DNA of 61,682 bases from an uncultured Acidimicrobiales bacterium. Its GTDB lineage: Bacteria > Actinomycetota > Acidimicrobiia > Acidimicrobiales > SHLQ01. Both the position numbers and the translations under genes were made by a program. Of this stretch, positions 50,326-59,198 are shown piece after piece (position 1 is the first letter of the stretch; the number at the start of each line of letters is the position of its first letter). The notes under the pieces were generated by a model, which saw only the letters and a program-made list of their open reading frames with translations, searched no databases and was not told where the DNA came from. Where the stretch lies: positions 1 through 61,682 of the forward strand of contig CALGZB010000110.1 in NCBI GenBank assembly GCA_937934655.1, in the 5' to 3' direction.

Positions 50326-51083
50326 CCGACTGGTACCCCGAGCTGCAGCAGCCGAGCGTCGAGAGCGCTGCTGCTTACCTCGCCGAAATCGACGTCGACC
50401 AAGTTCGAGCTGGCGTCGTAGTAGGCCGTCAGCGGCATGGCACCGGTTCCCCCGAGTTCACGAGCAAACCCGCTACCTCGGCGTTTGATGTCGCGGATGA
50501 GAAGACTGTCGCGAACGCCGGTTCGTTCGGCCATACGCTCCCAGTTGCCCGTCTCGCTGCTGTTGACGTAGACGATGTTGACGTCGTCGGCGTACCGCTC
50601 TGCCGCATCGGCGAACCGCGGAAGTTCGGACTCACAGTTGGTGCACCATGACGCGAAAAAGTTGACGACCAATGGCTTGCCGGCAAACTCATCCAGGGTG
50701 ACCCGGCCATCGCCATTTGGGTCGTCGCCGTCGAGCACGGGCAAGTCCCAAGCGCCGACGTCGACAACGCCGGTGTCGTCGGGGCCGGTAAACGTGGTGA
50801 TGAGGACCACCAGCCCGACCAACAAGGCAACCCCCGAGCCGATAAGCACGGCGGGCGAGAGTTGTTTGCGTTTCTTTGCTGCCGCCTGAGCTTTGCGACT
50901 CGGTGTCGGCCTTCCTTTCGGCGCCGTCTTCCCAGGCTTGGGCTTGTTGCTTGCTTTGACTCCAGCGATTTCGGCGAGCTCAGCATCGATTGCCTTTGCG
51001 GCCTTGGCCTCTTGGCTCTGCTGTGCTGAAGGCTTCTTCTTTTTCTTCTTCCCATTTTTGTTGTTGTTCTTCTTTGTGGCCAT
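50322..51083 (-). CDS. Membrane-anchored thioredoxin-fold protein (TlpA/ResA-like) with Lys-rich N-terminus
   Basis: 253 aa. Residues 1-75 are a cytoplasmic, strongly basic, low-complexity tail (Asn/Lys runs, then Ala/Lys/Pro); a membrane helix spans about 76-99; the exported thioredoxin domain has active-site Cys147 and Cys150 in 'NFFASWCTNCESELPRF' and the cis-Pro segment 'GAMPLTAYYD'. It should reduce disulfides or apocytochrome c using electrons from CcdA, whose gene lies 26 bp upstream. ATG 51083 has AAGGA 6 nt upstream. The long basic tail is not typical of the family. Confidence 0.88.
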   Translation of the reverse strand: MATKKNNNKNGKKKKKKPSAQQSQEAKAAKAIDAELAEIAGVKASNKPKPGKTAPKGRPTPSRKAQAAAKKRKQLSPAVLIGSGVALLVGLVVLITTFTGPDDTGVVDVGAWDLPVLDGDDPNGDGRVTLDEFAGKPLVVNFFASWCTNCESELPRFADAAERYADDVNIVYVNSSETGNWERMAERTGVRDSLLIRDIKRRGSGFARELGGTGAMPLTAYYDASSNLVDVDFGEVSSSALDARLLQLGVPVG

Positions 51084-51109
51084 GAGAATTCCTTGTGAGT
51101 AGTGGGGCG

Positions 51110-51877
51110 TTAGCCGAGTTCGACGAGGTCGCCGAGACCAAGAGCCACCATGAGTGACTGCAGCTGGGTGGTTACCCAAAGGAGCCGATCAAAAAGCAGC
51201 AGCAGGCCCAGCGCCGCAAGGACGAGCGACGAGATGAGAACGAGGGTTGGCATGCGGGTCTTTACCCAGCCGATTGTGCGGCTGAGGCGTCCAAGAAGGA
51301 GCCCGGTGGCCAGAAACGGGATGCCGAGGCCCAGTGAATAGGTAGCGAGGAGTGCTGCTCCGGTAGCCGGTCGGTCGGCCGTGGCTGCGATCGCAAGGAT
51401 CGAGGTGAGCACGGGGCCGATGCAGGGAGTCCATCCGAACCCAAACGCCACCCCGGCCACGGTCGGTGCGGCGCGTCCGTATCGTCCAAGCGCAGGATGG
51501 AATCGTTTCTCTTGGTACAGCCAGGGTGCTTTGAGAAAGAGCGAGCCGAGCATGAAGAGCGCCATGGCAAGAACCAGAGCACCCGACACTCGGGCGAGAA
51601 GTAGTTGATTGTCGAAGACCACGCCACCGATCGTTGATGCCGACACGCCAAGCAAGGTAAACACCGCACCGAAGCCAATGACGAACAGCGCCGTGTCTCG
51701 CATCACGGGAAACAGATTGGATCGACGCGACTGCTCGAGTTCGCTGATGTCGAGGCCGGTAACGACCGAGAGGTAGCCGGGAACAACCGGCAGCACACAC
51801 GGGCTCGCAAAGCTGATGAGGCCGCCACCAAACGCCACAGCGAAACTTGCGAGATTTATGCCGTCCGGGTCAATCAT
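51110..51877 (-). CDS. ccdA: CcdA-type thiol-disulfide electron transporter
   Basis: 255 aa, six predicted helices. The redox Cys pair is visible as Cys27 in 'ISFASPCVLPVVPGYL' and Cys152 in 'GFGWTPCIGPVL'. CcdA passes electrons from cytoplasmic thioredoxin to extracytoplasmic partners, here most likely the thioredoxin-fold protein encoded 26 bp downstream. The start at ATG 51877 (MIDPDG) is the one just before the first helix; longer frames add Arg-rich sequence overlapping the divergent gene. Confidence 0.92.
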   Translation of the reverse strand: MIDPDGINLASFAVAFGGGLISFASPCVLPVVPGYLSVVTGLDISELEQSRRSNLFPVMRDTALFVIGFGAVFTLLGVSASTIGGVVFDNQLLLARVSGALVLAMALFMLGSLFLKAPWLYQEKRFHPALGRYGRAAPTVAGVAFGFGWTPCIGPVLTSILAIAATADRPATGAALLATYSLGLGIPFLATGLLLGRLSRTIGWVKTRMPTLVLISSLVLAALGLLLLFDRLLWVTTQLQSLMVALGLGDLVELG

Positions 51878-51953
51878 GGGTGAGGAGGTAACCCGGCCCT
51901 CGATGGATTCCTTCCTCTTTTCGCCATGGTCTATTACCTGCAAAGATGGCGGT

Positions 51954-52292
51954 ATGTGGGGAACATTTCGGGCTTGGTTAAAGCACTTCCGTAGCGACTG
52001 GTTTGCACTCCTGGTATCGGGCTTCGTGCTTGGTTGGCCGCTCCGTCGAGGCACGCGGTGGCTCGCCGACGGCGACGCCGATCCCGAGCAGCGTCTGTTC
52101 GACTACGAACTCTGGGCCGACCGGGTGGCCACTTGGTACAACTGGGTCATTATCGCCGGAGTGATCGTCGCGATTGTTGGCTTGGTTTACGCAACGATGA
52201 TGTACAGCAAGTGTGAAGCCGGCGAGCACTGCCGTCAGTGTGCCGACCGCGAAATCGAACGAGCCGGACAAGTCCCGATGTGGACAAGCTGA
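51954..52292 (+). CDS. Small membrane protein of unknown function
   Basis: 112 aa starting at ATG 51954 (MWGTFRAWL). Two hydrophobic segments (about residues 14-28 and 59-79, 'WVIIAGVIVAIVGLVYATMM') flank an acidic Trp-rich linker; the C-terminus holds three Cys in 'CEAGEHCRQC'. I recognise no family. It diverges from ccdA across 76 bp, so the Cys residues could be linked to thiol chemistry, but that is only positional inference. Confidence 0.6.
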   Translation: MWGTFRAWLKHFRSDWFALLVSGFVLGWPLRRGTRWLADGDADPEQRLFDYELWADRVATWYNWVIIAGVIVAIVGLVYATMMYSKCEAGEHCRQCADREIERAGQVPMWTS

Positions 52293-52316
52293 AGCTGACC
52301 GAAGCAGGCGAGTGCC

Positions 52317-52322
52317 TAGACT
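52317..52322 (+). promoter_or_regulatory. -10-like hexamer TAGACT for the lipoprotein gene
   Basis: TAGACT stands 6 nt before the GTG at 52329, supporting that GTG as a leaderless start. Confidence 0.5.
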
Positions 52323-52328
52323 CGCGGT

Positions 52329-55217
52329 GTGCGGTTCCGGCTCTCTTTTTCTGTCCCTCGTGTCCCGTCCGGCTGTCCTGTCCCGTCTGCTCTGCTGCTC
52401 ACCCTCCTGGTTGTCGCCGGGGCATGTTCGAGTGACGCTGCTGGACCAACCGACTCGACGACGACTCCTTCGCCCACCAGCAGTAGCTCCACCTCTACGG
52501 CGACCGATACCCCCACGTCATCGGTTCCCGACGATGACTCGGCCGACCCGGCCGATCCGCCTGTCACGGGCGAACCCGGCGGCTTCGACGATCACGCGGC
52601 CCGCACGGTTCGCAGCATCGATGACTTCGATGCCCTTGCCGCCGAGGGCTCCTCAGGACAAGCCGTTCTGAAGTTCCTCATACCCGACTTGCTGGGCAGT
52701 GATCCCGAGCTGGCCGGCGATGTGTACTGGCTCGACAGTAACTTCTTCAAGCTTCACGACGAGTGGGTCTTCTTCCGGTTACTCAACAACCAGGAGGTGC
52801 CCGGAGTGGCCTCCCAGCCGCTGAACGAAGGCTCCTTTACAAGTATCGAAGAGATCTACGAACACTTTGACGGCGTCGAGCACGCCGATCTTCCGGGTGA
52901 TCTTCGTTGGACGCCAACCGATCGACCCGGTGAGCGGTTGTACGTGGGCGAGTTCTATGCCCAAGCATTGCGCTACGACAACGACAACGATGATTACGAC
53001 AACTACACGGCCCGCACCTACGGAATGGGTTCGATCATCCGCACCGTGCCGACCGACCTCAGCGACGCTCGCTGGCTCATGGAACTGCAGTTCAGCGAAC
53101 GGGTAACACCAGAAGAGATGTCGCTCTACTTTGACTCGGTGTTGGCCACTCTCCCGGAGCAGATTGGGTCATCGCTCGAGTGGATCATCCGCTCAGCCGA
53201 GCAAGAAGACACCGCCGCCGAGATGGAGGCAAACGACTTCGCCTACGCCGATCGGGTCGTCCGGTGGTCCGAGATCGTGCCGCCGGGCGCGGTCGAGGTG
53301 TACAACGAAGGCATCGCTGCGGGTCGGTTGCTGCTCGTCGAGGACGGTGGCAAACAACTTTCCGATGCCCGAGACACCGACATCGTGCTCATCGAACGAG
53401 TTCCAGACTTTCTCCCTCCCGCAAACGCACTCATCACCTCCGACCCCCAGACGCCGCTTGCGCACGTCAACCTGTTGGCCCGAAACCGGGGAATCCCCAA
53501 TGCGTCACGGTCTGGTTTGCTCGATGATCTAAGCATCCGACGCCATGCCGTTGCCCGAGCGCCAGCAATCGTTCGCACCAACTCCGCCGGCGAATTAGAG
53601 ATTCAGGTCATCCGGACCGAGGACTACCGAGCCTGGCTGAACCTGCTCACCCAGGAGCCCATAGAGGCGCCACCGATTCCCGCTGGGGCGACCGATCCGT
53701 TGCTGGCTCTTACCGATCTGGCGCAAACCATCGAGCAGCAATCCGATATCGATGCGCTCCTGCCCGTCATCGGCGGCAAGGCGGCCGGCTTTCTCTCGCT
53801 GCTTGGCGCCGAGGGTGTAACCACTCCGCCTGACCCGGTGGTCATCACGACCCAGGTCTATGAGGAGCACCTTGACCAGGTTCGGCCGGCACTCGAGGCA
53901 ATGTTGGCGCTGGACGACTTTGATGCGGCAAGTAACACCCGTCTACGGGTGCTGATGCTGCAAGGCCGAGGTGCCTTTGACGAGGCGTACCCCGAACAGC
54001 CCGATCAAGACTTCGCTGACGGATATTTCGACGAGTACGAGGCCGACCAGCCCGGTGCAGCGTCGGACCGAGTTCTCTTGGAAGGGGTCGTCGAGGCCGG
54101 GGGATTCGCAAAGTACCTCCGAGACGCATCGATTGCGCCCGACACCCTCGAAGTGATCACCGCCGAGCTCGAGGCCAACTTCGGTGAGTATGCGCCGGCG
54201 CAAGGGCTTCGGTTCCGCTCGTCGAGTTCGGTCGAAGATATCGAGGGTTTCAGCGGGGCCGGACTGTACGACTCCAGTACGGGCTTTCTCGATGCCGCTG
54301 CGCAAAGCGGCGATGATCAGAAGAAGACCATCGAACGAACCCTGAAGAAGACGTGGGGTTCGTACTGGGGATTCGAAGCGTACGAGGAGCGGCGGCGAGA
54401 GCAAGTCGACCACACCAGTGGCGCGATGGGCGTTGTGGTGCACGCTCGGTTCGACGACGACCTCGAACTCGCCAACGGTGTCGCGACGTTCCGGATCAAT
54501 CCAACGTCCGGAACCGACCCGGATGTCTCGGTTGCAACCATCAACGTGCAGAAAGGGGCGGTGAGCGTGACCAACCCCGACCCCGATGTCATCGAACTCC
54601 CCGAGGTCGTTGAGGTGCGAACCCACCCAGCAGGAGACCGCACATCGACCCAGCTGGCCTCTTCGACGCTCTCTCCCGACACCGCGATCCTCAGCGACGC
54701 TGAACTTCTCGATCTGCATGATCAGATCGAATCGGTCGCCAACCTTTGGATGGAGCGGGTCAACGAATCTCTCCCCGAAGAGCAACGCATCAGCACACTC
54801 ACGCTCGACTACGAGTTCAAGGTGATGGCACCTGGTTGGCCACAGCTCACGTCAGCAGCGGAGCAACCTCGCCGCATCGTCGTCAAGCAGGCCCGAAGCC
54901 TCGACCCTGGGCTACGCGGATTCGACCGGTCGGTCATCGACTTGCCGGTGCCGCGAGATGTGTTGGCACGGGCTCGGTTGATCGAGGAGGTCACGTGCGC
55001 AGCCGGTACCCACGTCGACGTCTTCACAACGCCGAATCTCATACCCGACATCGGCTACGACACCGAGCCGTTCTCGACCGCTGGTTCTTCAACAGCAGAC
55101 TCTTTAGAAGCACCGGCCCACGCCGCCGACGAGCGCGAAGCAGGGTGCACGGTCGACGTCCTGTTCAGCAGCCCCGACGAATTCCTCGTCGCCCTCCTCG
55201 ATCAACCAAACAACTAA
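52329..55217 (+). CDS. Large lipoprotein with PEP-synthase/PPDK-like domains
   Basis: 962 aa. The N-terminal signal ends in a lipobox-like 'VVAGACSS' (Cys33), followed by a Ser/Thr-rich linker. A middle region contains 'TPLAHVNLLARNRGIPN' (His379), matching the phosphohistidine 'swivel' loop of PEP-utilising enzymes. After 'IGGKAAGFLSLL' (about residue 480) comes a domain like the N-terminal ATP-grasp of PEP synthase: 'LRFRSSSSVEDIEGFSGAGL', 'WGSYWGFEAYEERRREQVD' and 'MGVVVHARFDDDLELANGVA'. Such domains normally need cytoplasmic ATP, so placement outside the membrane is odd; the biochemical role is unknown. Swivel before ATP-grasp is the reverse of PEP synthase order. Confidence 0.8.
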   Translation: MRFRLSFSVPRVPSGCPVPSALLLTLLVVAGACSSDAAGPTDSTTTPSPTSSSSTSTATDTPTSSVPDDDSADPADPPVTGEPGGFDDHAARTVRSIDDFDALAAEGSSGQAVLKFLIPDLLGSDPELAGDVYWLDSNFFKLHDEWVFFRLLNNQEVPGVASQPLNEGSFTSIEEIYEHFDGVEHADLPGDLRWTPTDRPGERLYVGEFYAQALRYDNDNDDYDNYTARTYGMGSIIRTVPTDLSDARWLMELQFSERVTPEEMSLYFDSVLATLPEQIGSSLEWIIRSAEQEDTAAEMEANDFAYADRVVRWSEIVPPGAVEVYNEGIAAGRLLLVEDGGKQLSDARDTDIVLIERVPDFLPPANALITSDPQTPLAHVNLLARNRGIPNASRSGLLDDLSIRRHAVARAPAIVRTNSAGELEIQVIRTEDYRAWLNLLTQEPIEAPPIPAGATDPLLALTDLAQTIEQQSDIDALLPVIGGKAAGFLSLLGAEGVTTPPDPVVITTQVYEEHLDQVRPALEAMLALDDFDAASNTRLRVLMLQGRGAFDEAYPEQPDQDFADGYFDEYEADQPGAASDRVLLEGVVEAGGFAKYLRDASIAPDTLEVITAELEANFGEYAPAQGLRFRSSSSVEDIEGFSGAGLYDSSTGFLDAAAQSGDDQKKTIERTLKKTWGSYWGFEAYEERRREQVDHTSGAMGVVVHARFDDDLELANGVATFRINPTSGTDPDVSVATINVQKGAVSVTNPDPDVIELPEVVEVRTHPAGDRTSTQLASSTLSPDTAILSDAELLDLHDQIESVANLWMERVNESLPEEQRISTLTLDYEFKVMAPGWPQLTSAAEQPRRIVVKQARSLDPGLRGFDRSVIDLPVPRDVLARARLIEEVTCAAGTHVDVFTTPNLIPDIGYDTEPFSTAGSSTADSLEAPAHAADEREAGCTVDVLFSSPDEFLVALLDQPNN

Positions 55218-55265
55218 AATCTCGTGTCACCACGCGACAAAATGTGTCGCGCTCTGTCAGAGATT
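55218..55265. terminator. Hairpin between convergent genes; dispersed element copy 2
   Basis: Inner stem CGCGACA (55233-55239) / TGTCGCG (55245-55251) with a 5-nt loop; outer arms AATCTC (55218-55223) / GAGATT (55260-55265). It aligns with the palindromic element at 6445-6494 read on the opposite strand. It is placed directly after the lipoprotein stop and probably terminates both convergent genes. Confidence 0.75.
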
Positions 55266-55274
55266 CCGGGATGG

Positions 55275-56531
55275 TTAGCCGAGGGCTTTGGCGTTGGTGA
55301 GGGCTTCGACCTTGGCGTCGTCATAGCCAAGGACCTCTCGGAGAATCTCGTCGGTATGCTGGCCGACGGTTGGCGCCTTGGTGGGGTTTGGAAGCTCTTC
55401 GCCCACAAGTTTGAGCGGCAGCGGCATCTGTTCGGAGCCGAGTTGCTCGACCGGATAGAGCGGGAAACGGTGCTGGAACTGCGGATCGTCGGCCATCGAT
55501 TTGCCGTCGTAGACCGGAGCGATTGGGGTGTTGAACTCGATCGAAAAGTCAAGCCACTCATCGGTTGTTTTCGTGCGGAAGATATCGCGCAGCTCGGTCT
55601 GAATTTCGGTGTTGCCACGGGCGTGGTCGGCGTACTTCGAGCCGGGGAACTTCTCGAACATGTCTTCGCGCCCCACCGCCTCGCAGAAGTTCTTCCAGAA
55701 GGCTTGTTCGCTGGCCATGAACAAAACGTGACCGTTGGACGACTCGTAGATCTGGTACCGGACGCCCTCGTACATTCCGGCAAGGCCGGGTGGGCGACGT
55801 TCGAAATCGTCGGCAGCGTTGCCGGTGACCTCGTCTTCGGGGCGGCGATACGCCAGATTGGTTTCGATGACGTACCAGTTCATATAGGCAGCGGCGTCGC
55901 TTTGCGCGATTTCCATCTGCGACCCGATGCCGGTGGCCCGAGCTCGGGTGATTCCGGCGAGCAGACCAAATGCACCCAGCATTGGCCCAACATTGATGCC
56001 GACGTTGGGGAACGGCGGAATGCGGGTAAATCCGTCATCGTCGACATCGGGCGGAATGAGTCCGGCCCACGTGTCGTAGGCGATGCCGTGGCTGGGCATG
56101 TCTCGGTACGGGCCCGTGGCGCCGTATCCGCTGATGCCGCAGAACACGATCTTGGGGTTGAGTTCGACGAGCCGCTCCCACGGGAGGCCCATCCGAGCCA
56201 TTGCGCCGGGGCGCATGCCTTCAATGACGGCGTCAGCGCCGGCGATGAGGTCTTCAAAGACCGCCAACCCTTCAGGGTTCTTGAGATCGAGGGTGATGCT
56301 GCGTTTGTTGCGATGCGTGTGCAGATGGAGCAGCGACACGCCCTCGACGATGGGCCAGGTCATCTGACGGACGTAGTCGCCGGCTGGTGGTTCGATCTTG
56401 ATGACGTCGGCACCCAAGTCGGAGAAGAAGGTGCTGAGGAGCCCTGGGCCGAGGATCGAGAAGTCGATGATTCTGACGCCTTCGAGAAGCGGCGGTGGGG
56501 ACTGCTGGTCAGAAGAAGGATCAGAAGACAT
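55275..56531 (-). CDS. CaiB/BaiF (family III) CoA-transferase
   Basis: 418 aa. Landmarks: 'GVRIIDFSILGPGLLSTFFS', 'LGADVIKIEPPAGDYVR', 'NKRSITLDLKNPEGLAVF', 'ADAVIEGMRPGAMARMGLPW', and the catalytic Asp153 in 'HGIAYDTWAG', to which the acyl group is transferred. These enzymes swap CoA between carboxylic acids (for example formyl-CoA, carnitinyl-CoA or racemase relatives). The acids used here cannot be told. It is 13 bp behind the threonine aldolase gene and part of a minus-strand series from the TetR gene. Confidence 0.93.
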   Translation of the reverse strand: MSSDPSSDQQSPPPLLEGVRIIDFSILGPGLLSTFFSDLGADVIKIEPPAGDYVRQMTWPIVEGVSLLHLHTHRNKRSITLDLKNPEGLAVFEDLIAGADAVIEGMRPGAMARMGLPWERLVELNPKIVFCGISGYGATGPYRDMPSHGIAYDTWAGLIPPDVDDDGFTRIPPFPNVGINVGPMLGAFGLLAGITRARATGIGSQMEIAQSDAAAYMNWYVIETNLAYRRPEDEVTGNAADDFERRPPGLAGMYEGVRYQIYESSNGHVLFMASEQAFWKNFCEAVGREDMFEKFPGSKYADHARGNTEIQTELRDIFRTKTTDEWLDFSIEFNTPIAPVYDGKSMADDPQFQHRFPLYPVEQLGSEQMPLPLKLVGEELPNPTKAPTVGQHTDEILREVLGYDDAKVEALTNAKALG

Positions 56532-56544
56532 GGTTAAAAAAGTC

Positions 56545-57573
56545 TCAACTTGCTAGCGAGGAACGGATGGCAGCTATGACCGTATCTATATCGGCCTCGG
56601 AGATTCCAATGTGGGTCACAAGTCGTGTGGTTCCTTCTTGCATACTAAGCAAAACACTGTGGTCTTTCATCGCTGCGCCGAAGGCCGCGACCCCCTGAAG
56701 CGGCGATGCAGCGATGGCGGCAGAGAAGTTGGCAAACGCCATATTGGTGTTGCGTTCAACGACGTCGATGCCATCGATTTCGGCCAACGCATCGGCCAGA
56801 CGTTGTGCGTTGTGATGATCGTCGGCGAGGCGGTCGATGTTGTTCTCGAGTGCGTACCGGCCGGCTGCTGCGAGCAGACCAGCTTGTCGCCAACCGCCAC
56901 CCAACATCTTGCGCCACTTACGAGCCCCGGCAATAACCTCGGTGTTGCCCACCAGAATCGACCCGATCGGTGCGCCAAGGCCCTTTGAGAGACAGATCGA
57001 AATCGAGTCGAAGGGAGCTACGAGCGTTGCGGGCGTTGTATCCAACTCGACGACGGCGTTAAACACACGTGCGCCATCGAGGTGGTAGCTCAGGTTGAAA
57101 TGGTCGGCAACCGCTGCGCCGTCTTTGAGTTCGGCGAGCGGGATTGCCTTGCCATTGGTGGTGTTCTCAACGCAAAGCAACCGGCTGCGAGCGAAGTGGT
57201 GATCGTCGGCCTTTACGACGTTGCGAACATGGTCGAGGTCGATCATTCCCGACTCGAGCATCCGCACCGGCTGGGGTTGAATGCTGCCGAGCACTGCGGC
57301 CCCGCCAGCTTCATAGGAGTACGTATGGGCGTGGTCACCAACGATGTATTCGTCGCCGCGCTGGCAGTGCGCCATGAGCCCGCAGAGATTGCTCTGCGTA
57401 CCAGTAGGAACAAACATCGCTGCGTCTTTGCCGAGGAGATCAGCAGCGAACGCTTCGAGGTCATTGACCGTGGGGTCGTCGCCGTAGACATCGTCGCCGA
57501 CCGGAGCGTTCGCGATGACGTGACGCATTGCGTCGGTGGGCTGGGAAACAGTGTCAGAGCGGAGGTCGATCAC
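56545..57573 (-). CDS. ltaE: Low-specificity L-threonine aldolase
   Basis: 342 aa, PLP fold-type I enzyme cleaving threonine/allo-threonine to glycine and acetaldehyde. 'MIDLRSDTVSQPTDAMRHVI', 'GDDVYGDDPTVNDLE', 'FVPTGTQSNLCGLMAH', cofactor Asp in 'YHLDGARVFNA' and Schiff-base Lys197 in 'ICLSKGLGAPIGS' are all canonical. It begins at GTG 57573, 12 bp after the preceding membrane-protein gene, so co-transcription with it and CaiB is likely, although the functional link is not obvious. Confidence 0.95.
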   Translation of the reverse strand: MIDLRSDTVSQPTDAMRHVIANAPVGDDVYGDDPTVNDLEAFAADLLGKDAAMFVPTGTQSNLCGLMAHCQRGDEYIVGDHAHTYSYEAGGAAVLGSIQPQPVRMLESGMIDLDHVRNVVKADDHHFARSRLLCVENTTNGKAIPLAELKDGAAVADHFNLSYHLDGARVFNAVVELDTTPATLVAPFDSISICLSKGLGAPIGSILVGNTEVIAGARKWRKMLGGGWRQAGLLAAAGRYALENNIDRLADDHHNAQRLADALAEIDGIDVVERNTNMAFANFSAAIAASPLQGVAAFGAAMKDHSVLLSMQEGTTRLVTHIGISEADIDTVIAAIRSSLAS

Positions 57574-57585
57574 GCTCCGAGTCTG

Positions 57586-59187
57586 CTACATCCAGGCGCC
57601 GATGTCGGTCTCGACGCGGGCAAGAATGTGGTCCCGAAGGTCCTGTGCAGTTTCGAGAGAAATATGGGGGATGGTGAACGATCCGCCTGCGGTGCCGAGC
57701 TGTACCGATGCCAGGCGCTTCCGGCGCTGCCAGAGTCCCTGGCGGATGCGTACCGACTGCACTTTGCGCAGAGCGGCCTCGGTGCGCTCGACGTTGACGA
57801 AACCGTGCTCGAGGACAATCTGGTCGTTGCCGATGTTCCAACCCCAATACCGGTGAAACAAAACCGCTGCCACCCGCCCGTGGATAATCACGTAGGCCGC
57901 ACCGATAAGAAGCGGAAGCACAAACCAGTTTGTGGCTTCTTCCACTTGCCAAACAACAACGGCAATTACTCCGAGGATCGCCGCCGGGAGTATGCCATCG
58001 AGAAGCGTCTTGCGGTTGACGATGCGCCGATCGATGGGCTGGGTGGGTTCGGGGCGGTCCTGCGACAGGAAGAGTTCGGTGATGTCGGTCGCTTTGTCAT
58101 CGGGAGCTCCGGGAATCGAGAACTGGCCGGTTGCGTTGGCCGCGTCGACCTGCACGGCCGAGGCCTGAGGGAGATAGACCGAGGTGCGTTTGAAGAACCG
58201 TTCGATTGGGTTTCGTCGTTGCCGGACAAACTGCACCCGTTCGGTTCGAGCGATTCGCTCGCGTTTGGTGAGCAGTCCGGCGGTAAGTCGAAGGCCTTCT
58301 TGGCTACGCCAAACGGTGAGCTGAAACTCCCGAATCATGGTGCCGATGAGGAGGACGGCAACCCCGGCGAGGATGAGGACGACCCCGAGGATGACAGCGG
58401 CGACGACGCCAGTGATGTTCTCGGCGAGGAAGCGTTCGACGACGCTACCCAGGCCGAGTCCGCCAAGAGCGAGCAACCCGAACACCACCTGCGGGCTCGG
58501 TCGCGAGACCGCGAGCTGTACGAGATCGGCGAACTCGTGACGCAGCACCATGGTGCGGCGATCTTCCTGAGGCGTGATCGCACCCGGTGTTGGAACAACT
58601 GCAGCAGCCTTCGGGAAAGGTGTCGGGTACGCCGAGGTCGACTCGGGGTTCGCTGCCGGGTAGCTATCGGACGTCGGGTATGGATCGCCGTTTGGGGCTA
58701 GGGGGTTTGGGAGTGGCGGTGCCTCCGGGGCGGCAGCGGTGCCGGCCTTGTCGAGACCAACCACCCGAGCACGGAGCGCCGCCACGACATCATCGGTTAC
58801 CGCAGCGAGCGAGAATTCGGAGCCGGAGGTGCCAGCGGAATCCACGGTTACCGACCGCACGTTAAAGAGTTGCTGGACAACTCCCTGCTCGGTGCCGATC
58901 TGCTGGATGCGGTCGAGCGGAATTTGCGTGCGGCTTTTGTTGAGTACGCCCTTCTCGAGAACCATCTCGCCGTTCTCAACCCAGAATCGGGTGCGACTCC
59001 ACGCCAGCGCGGAGAATCCGACCAGCGCAACGAGCGCAAGGGGAAGCGCGATGAGACCAAAGAGCCGATTCCGGCCGAATCCCAGGATCACTACCGGTAC
59101 GAGCGCCTGCAGTGCTTGCACGTTAAAGACGTTGGCGACGATGGCGATTGGTGATTGCCGCTGGGGTTGGTCGAGCGAGTCGGTCAT
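57586..59187 (-). CDS. Bacterial-PH-domain membrane protein (YdbT-like)
   Basis: 533 aa. Three bPH2 domains are suggested by the recurring 'ENGEMVLEKGVLNKSRTQIP', 'EGLRLTAGLLTKRERIARTE' and 'DQIVLEHGFVNVERTEAALR' segments, each following paired membrane helices. A Pro-rich linker sits between the first and second. The YdbS/YdbT pair occurs in many Gram-positive bacteria; in Bacillus it has been linked to resistance to antimicrobial peptides, but the molecular role is unknown. It starts 11 bp after the YdbS-like gene. Confidence 0.88.
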   Translation of the reverse strand: MTDSLDQPQRQSPIAIVANVFNVQALQALVPVVILGFGRNRLFGLIALPLALVALVGFSALAWSRTRFWVENGEMVLEKGVLNKSRTQIPLDRIQQIGTEQGVVQQLFNVRSVTVDSAGTSGSEFSLAAVTDDVVAALRARVVGLDKAGTAAAPEAPPLPNPLAPNGDPYPTSDSYPAANPESTSAYPTPFPKAAAVVPTPGAITPQEDRRTMVLRHEFADLVQLAVSRPSPQVVFGLLALGGLGLGSVVERFLAENITGVVAAVILGVVLILAGVAVLLIGTMIREFQLTVWRSQEGLRLTAGLLTKRERIARTERVQFVRQRRNPIERFFKRTSVYLPQASAVQVDAANATGQFSIPGAPDDKATDITELFLSQDRPEPTQPIDRRIVNRKTLLDGILPAAILGVIAVVVWQVEEATNWFVLPLLIGAAYVIIHGRVAAVLFHRYWGWNIGNDQIVLEHGFVNVERTEAALRKVQSVRIRQGLWQRRKRLASVQLGTAGGSFTIPHISLETAQDLRDHILARVETDIGAWM

Positions 59188-59198
59188 TTTGGCCGGAA

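Noticed and set aside
55224..56537. Plus-strand ORF of 437 codons
   Set aside because: Antisense shadow of the CaiB-type CoA-transferase.
57082..58701. Plus-strand ORF of 539 codons
   Set aside because: It lies antisense to the threonine aldolase and YdbT-like genes, both with clear family motifs; the translation is low-complexity and charge-biased.
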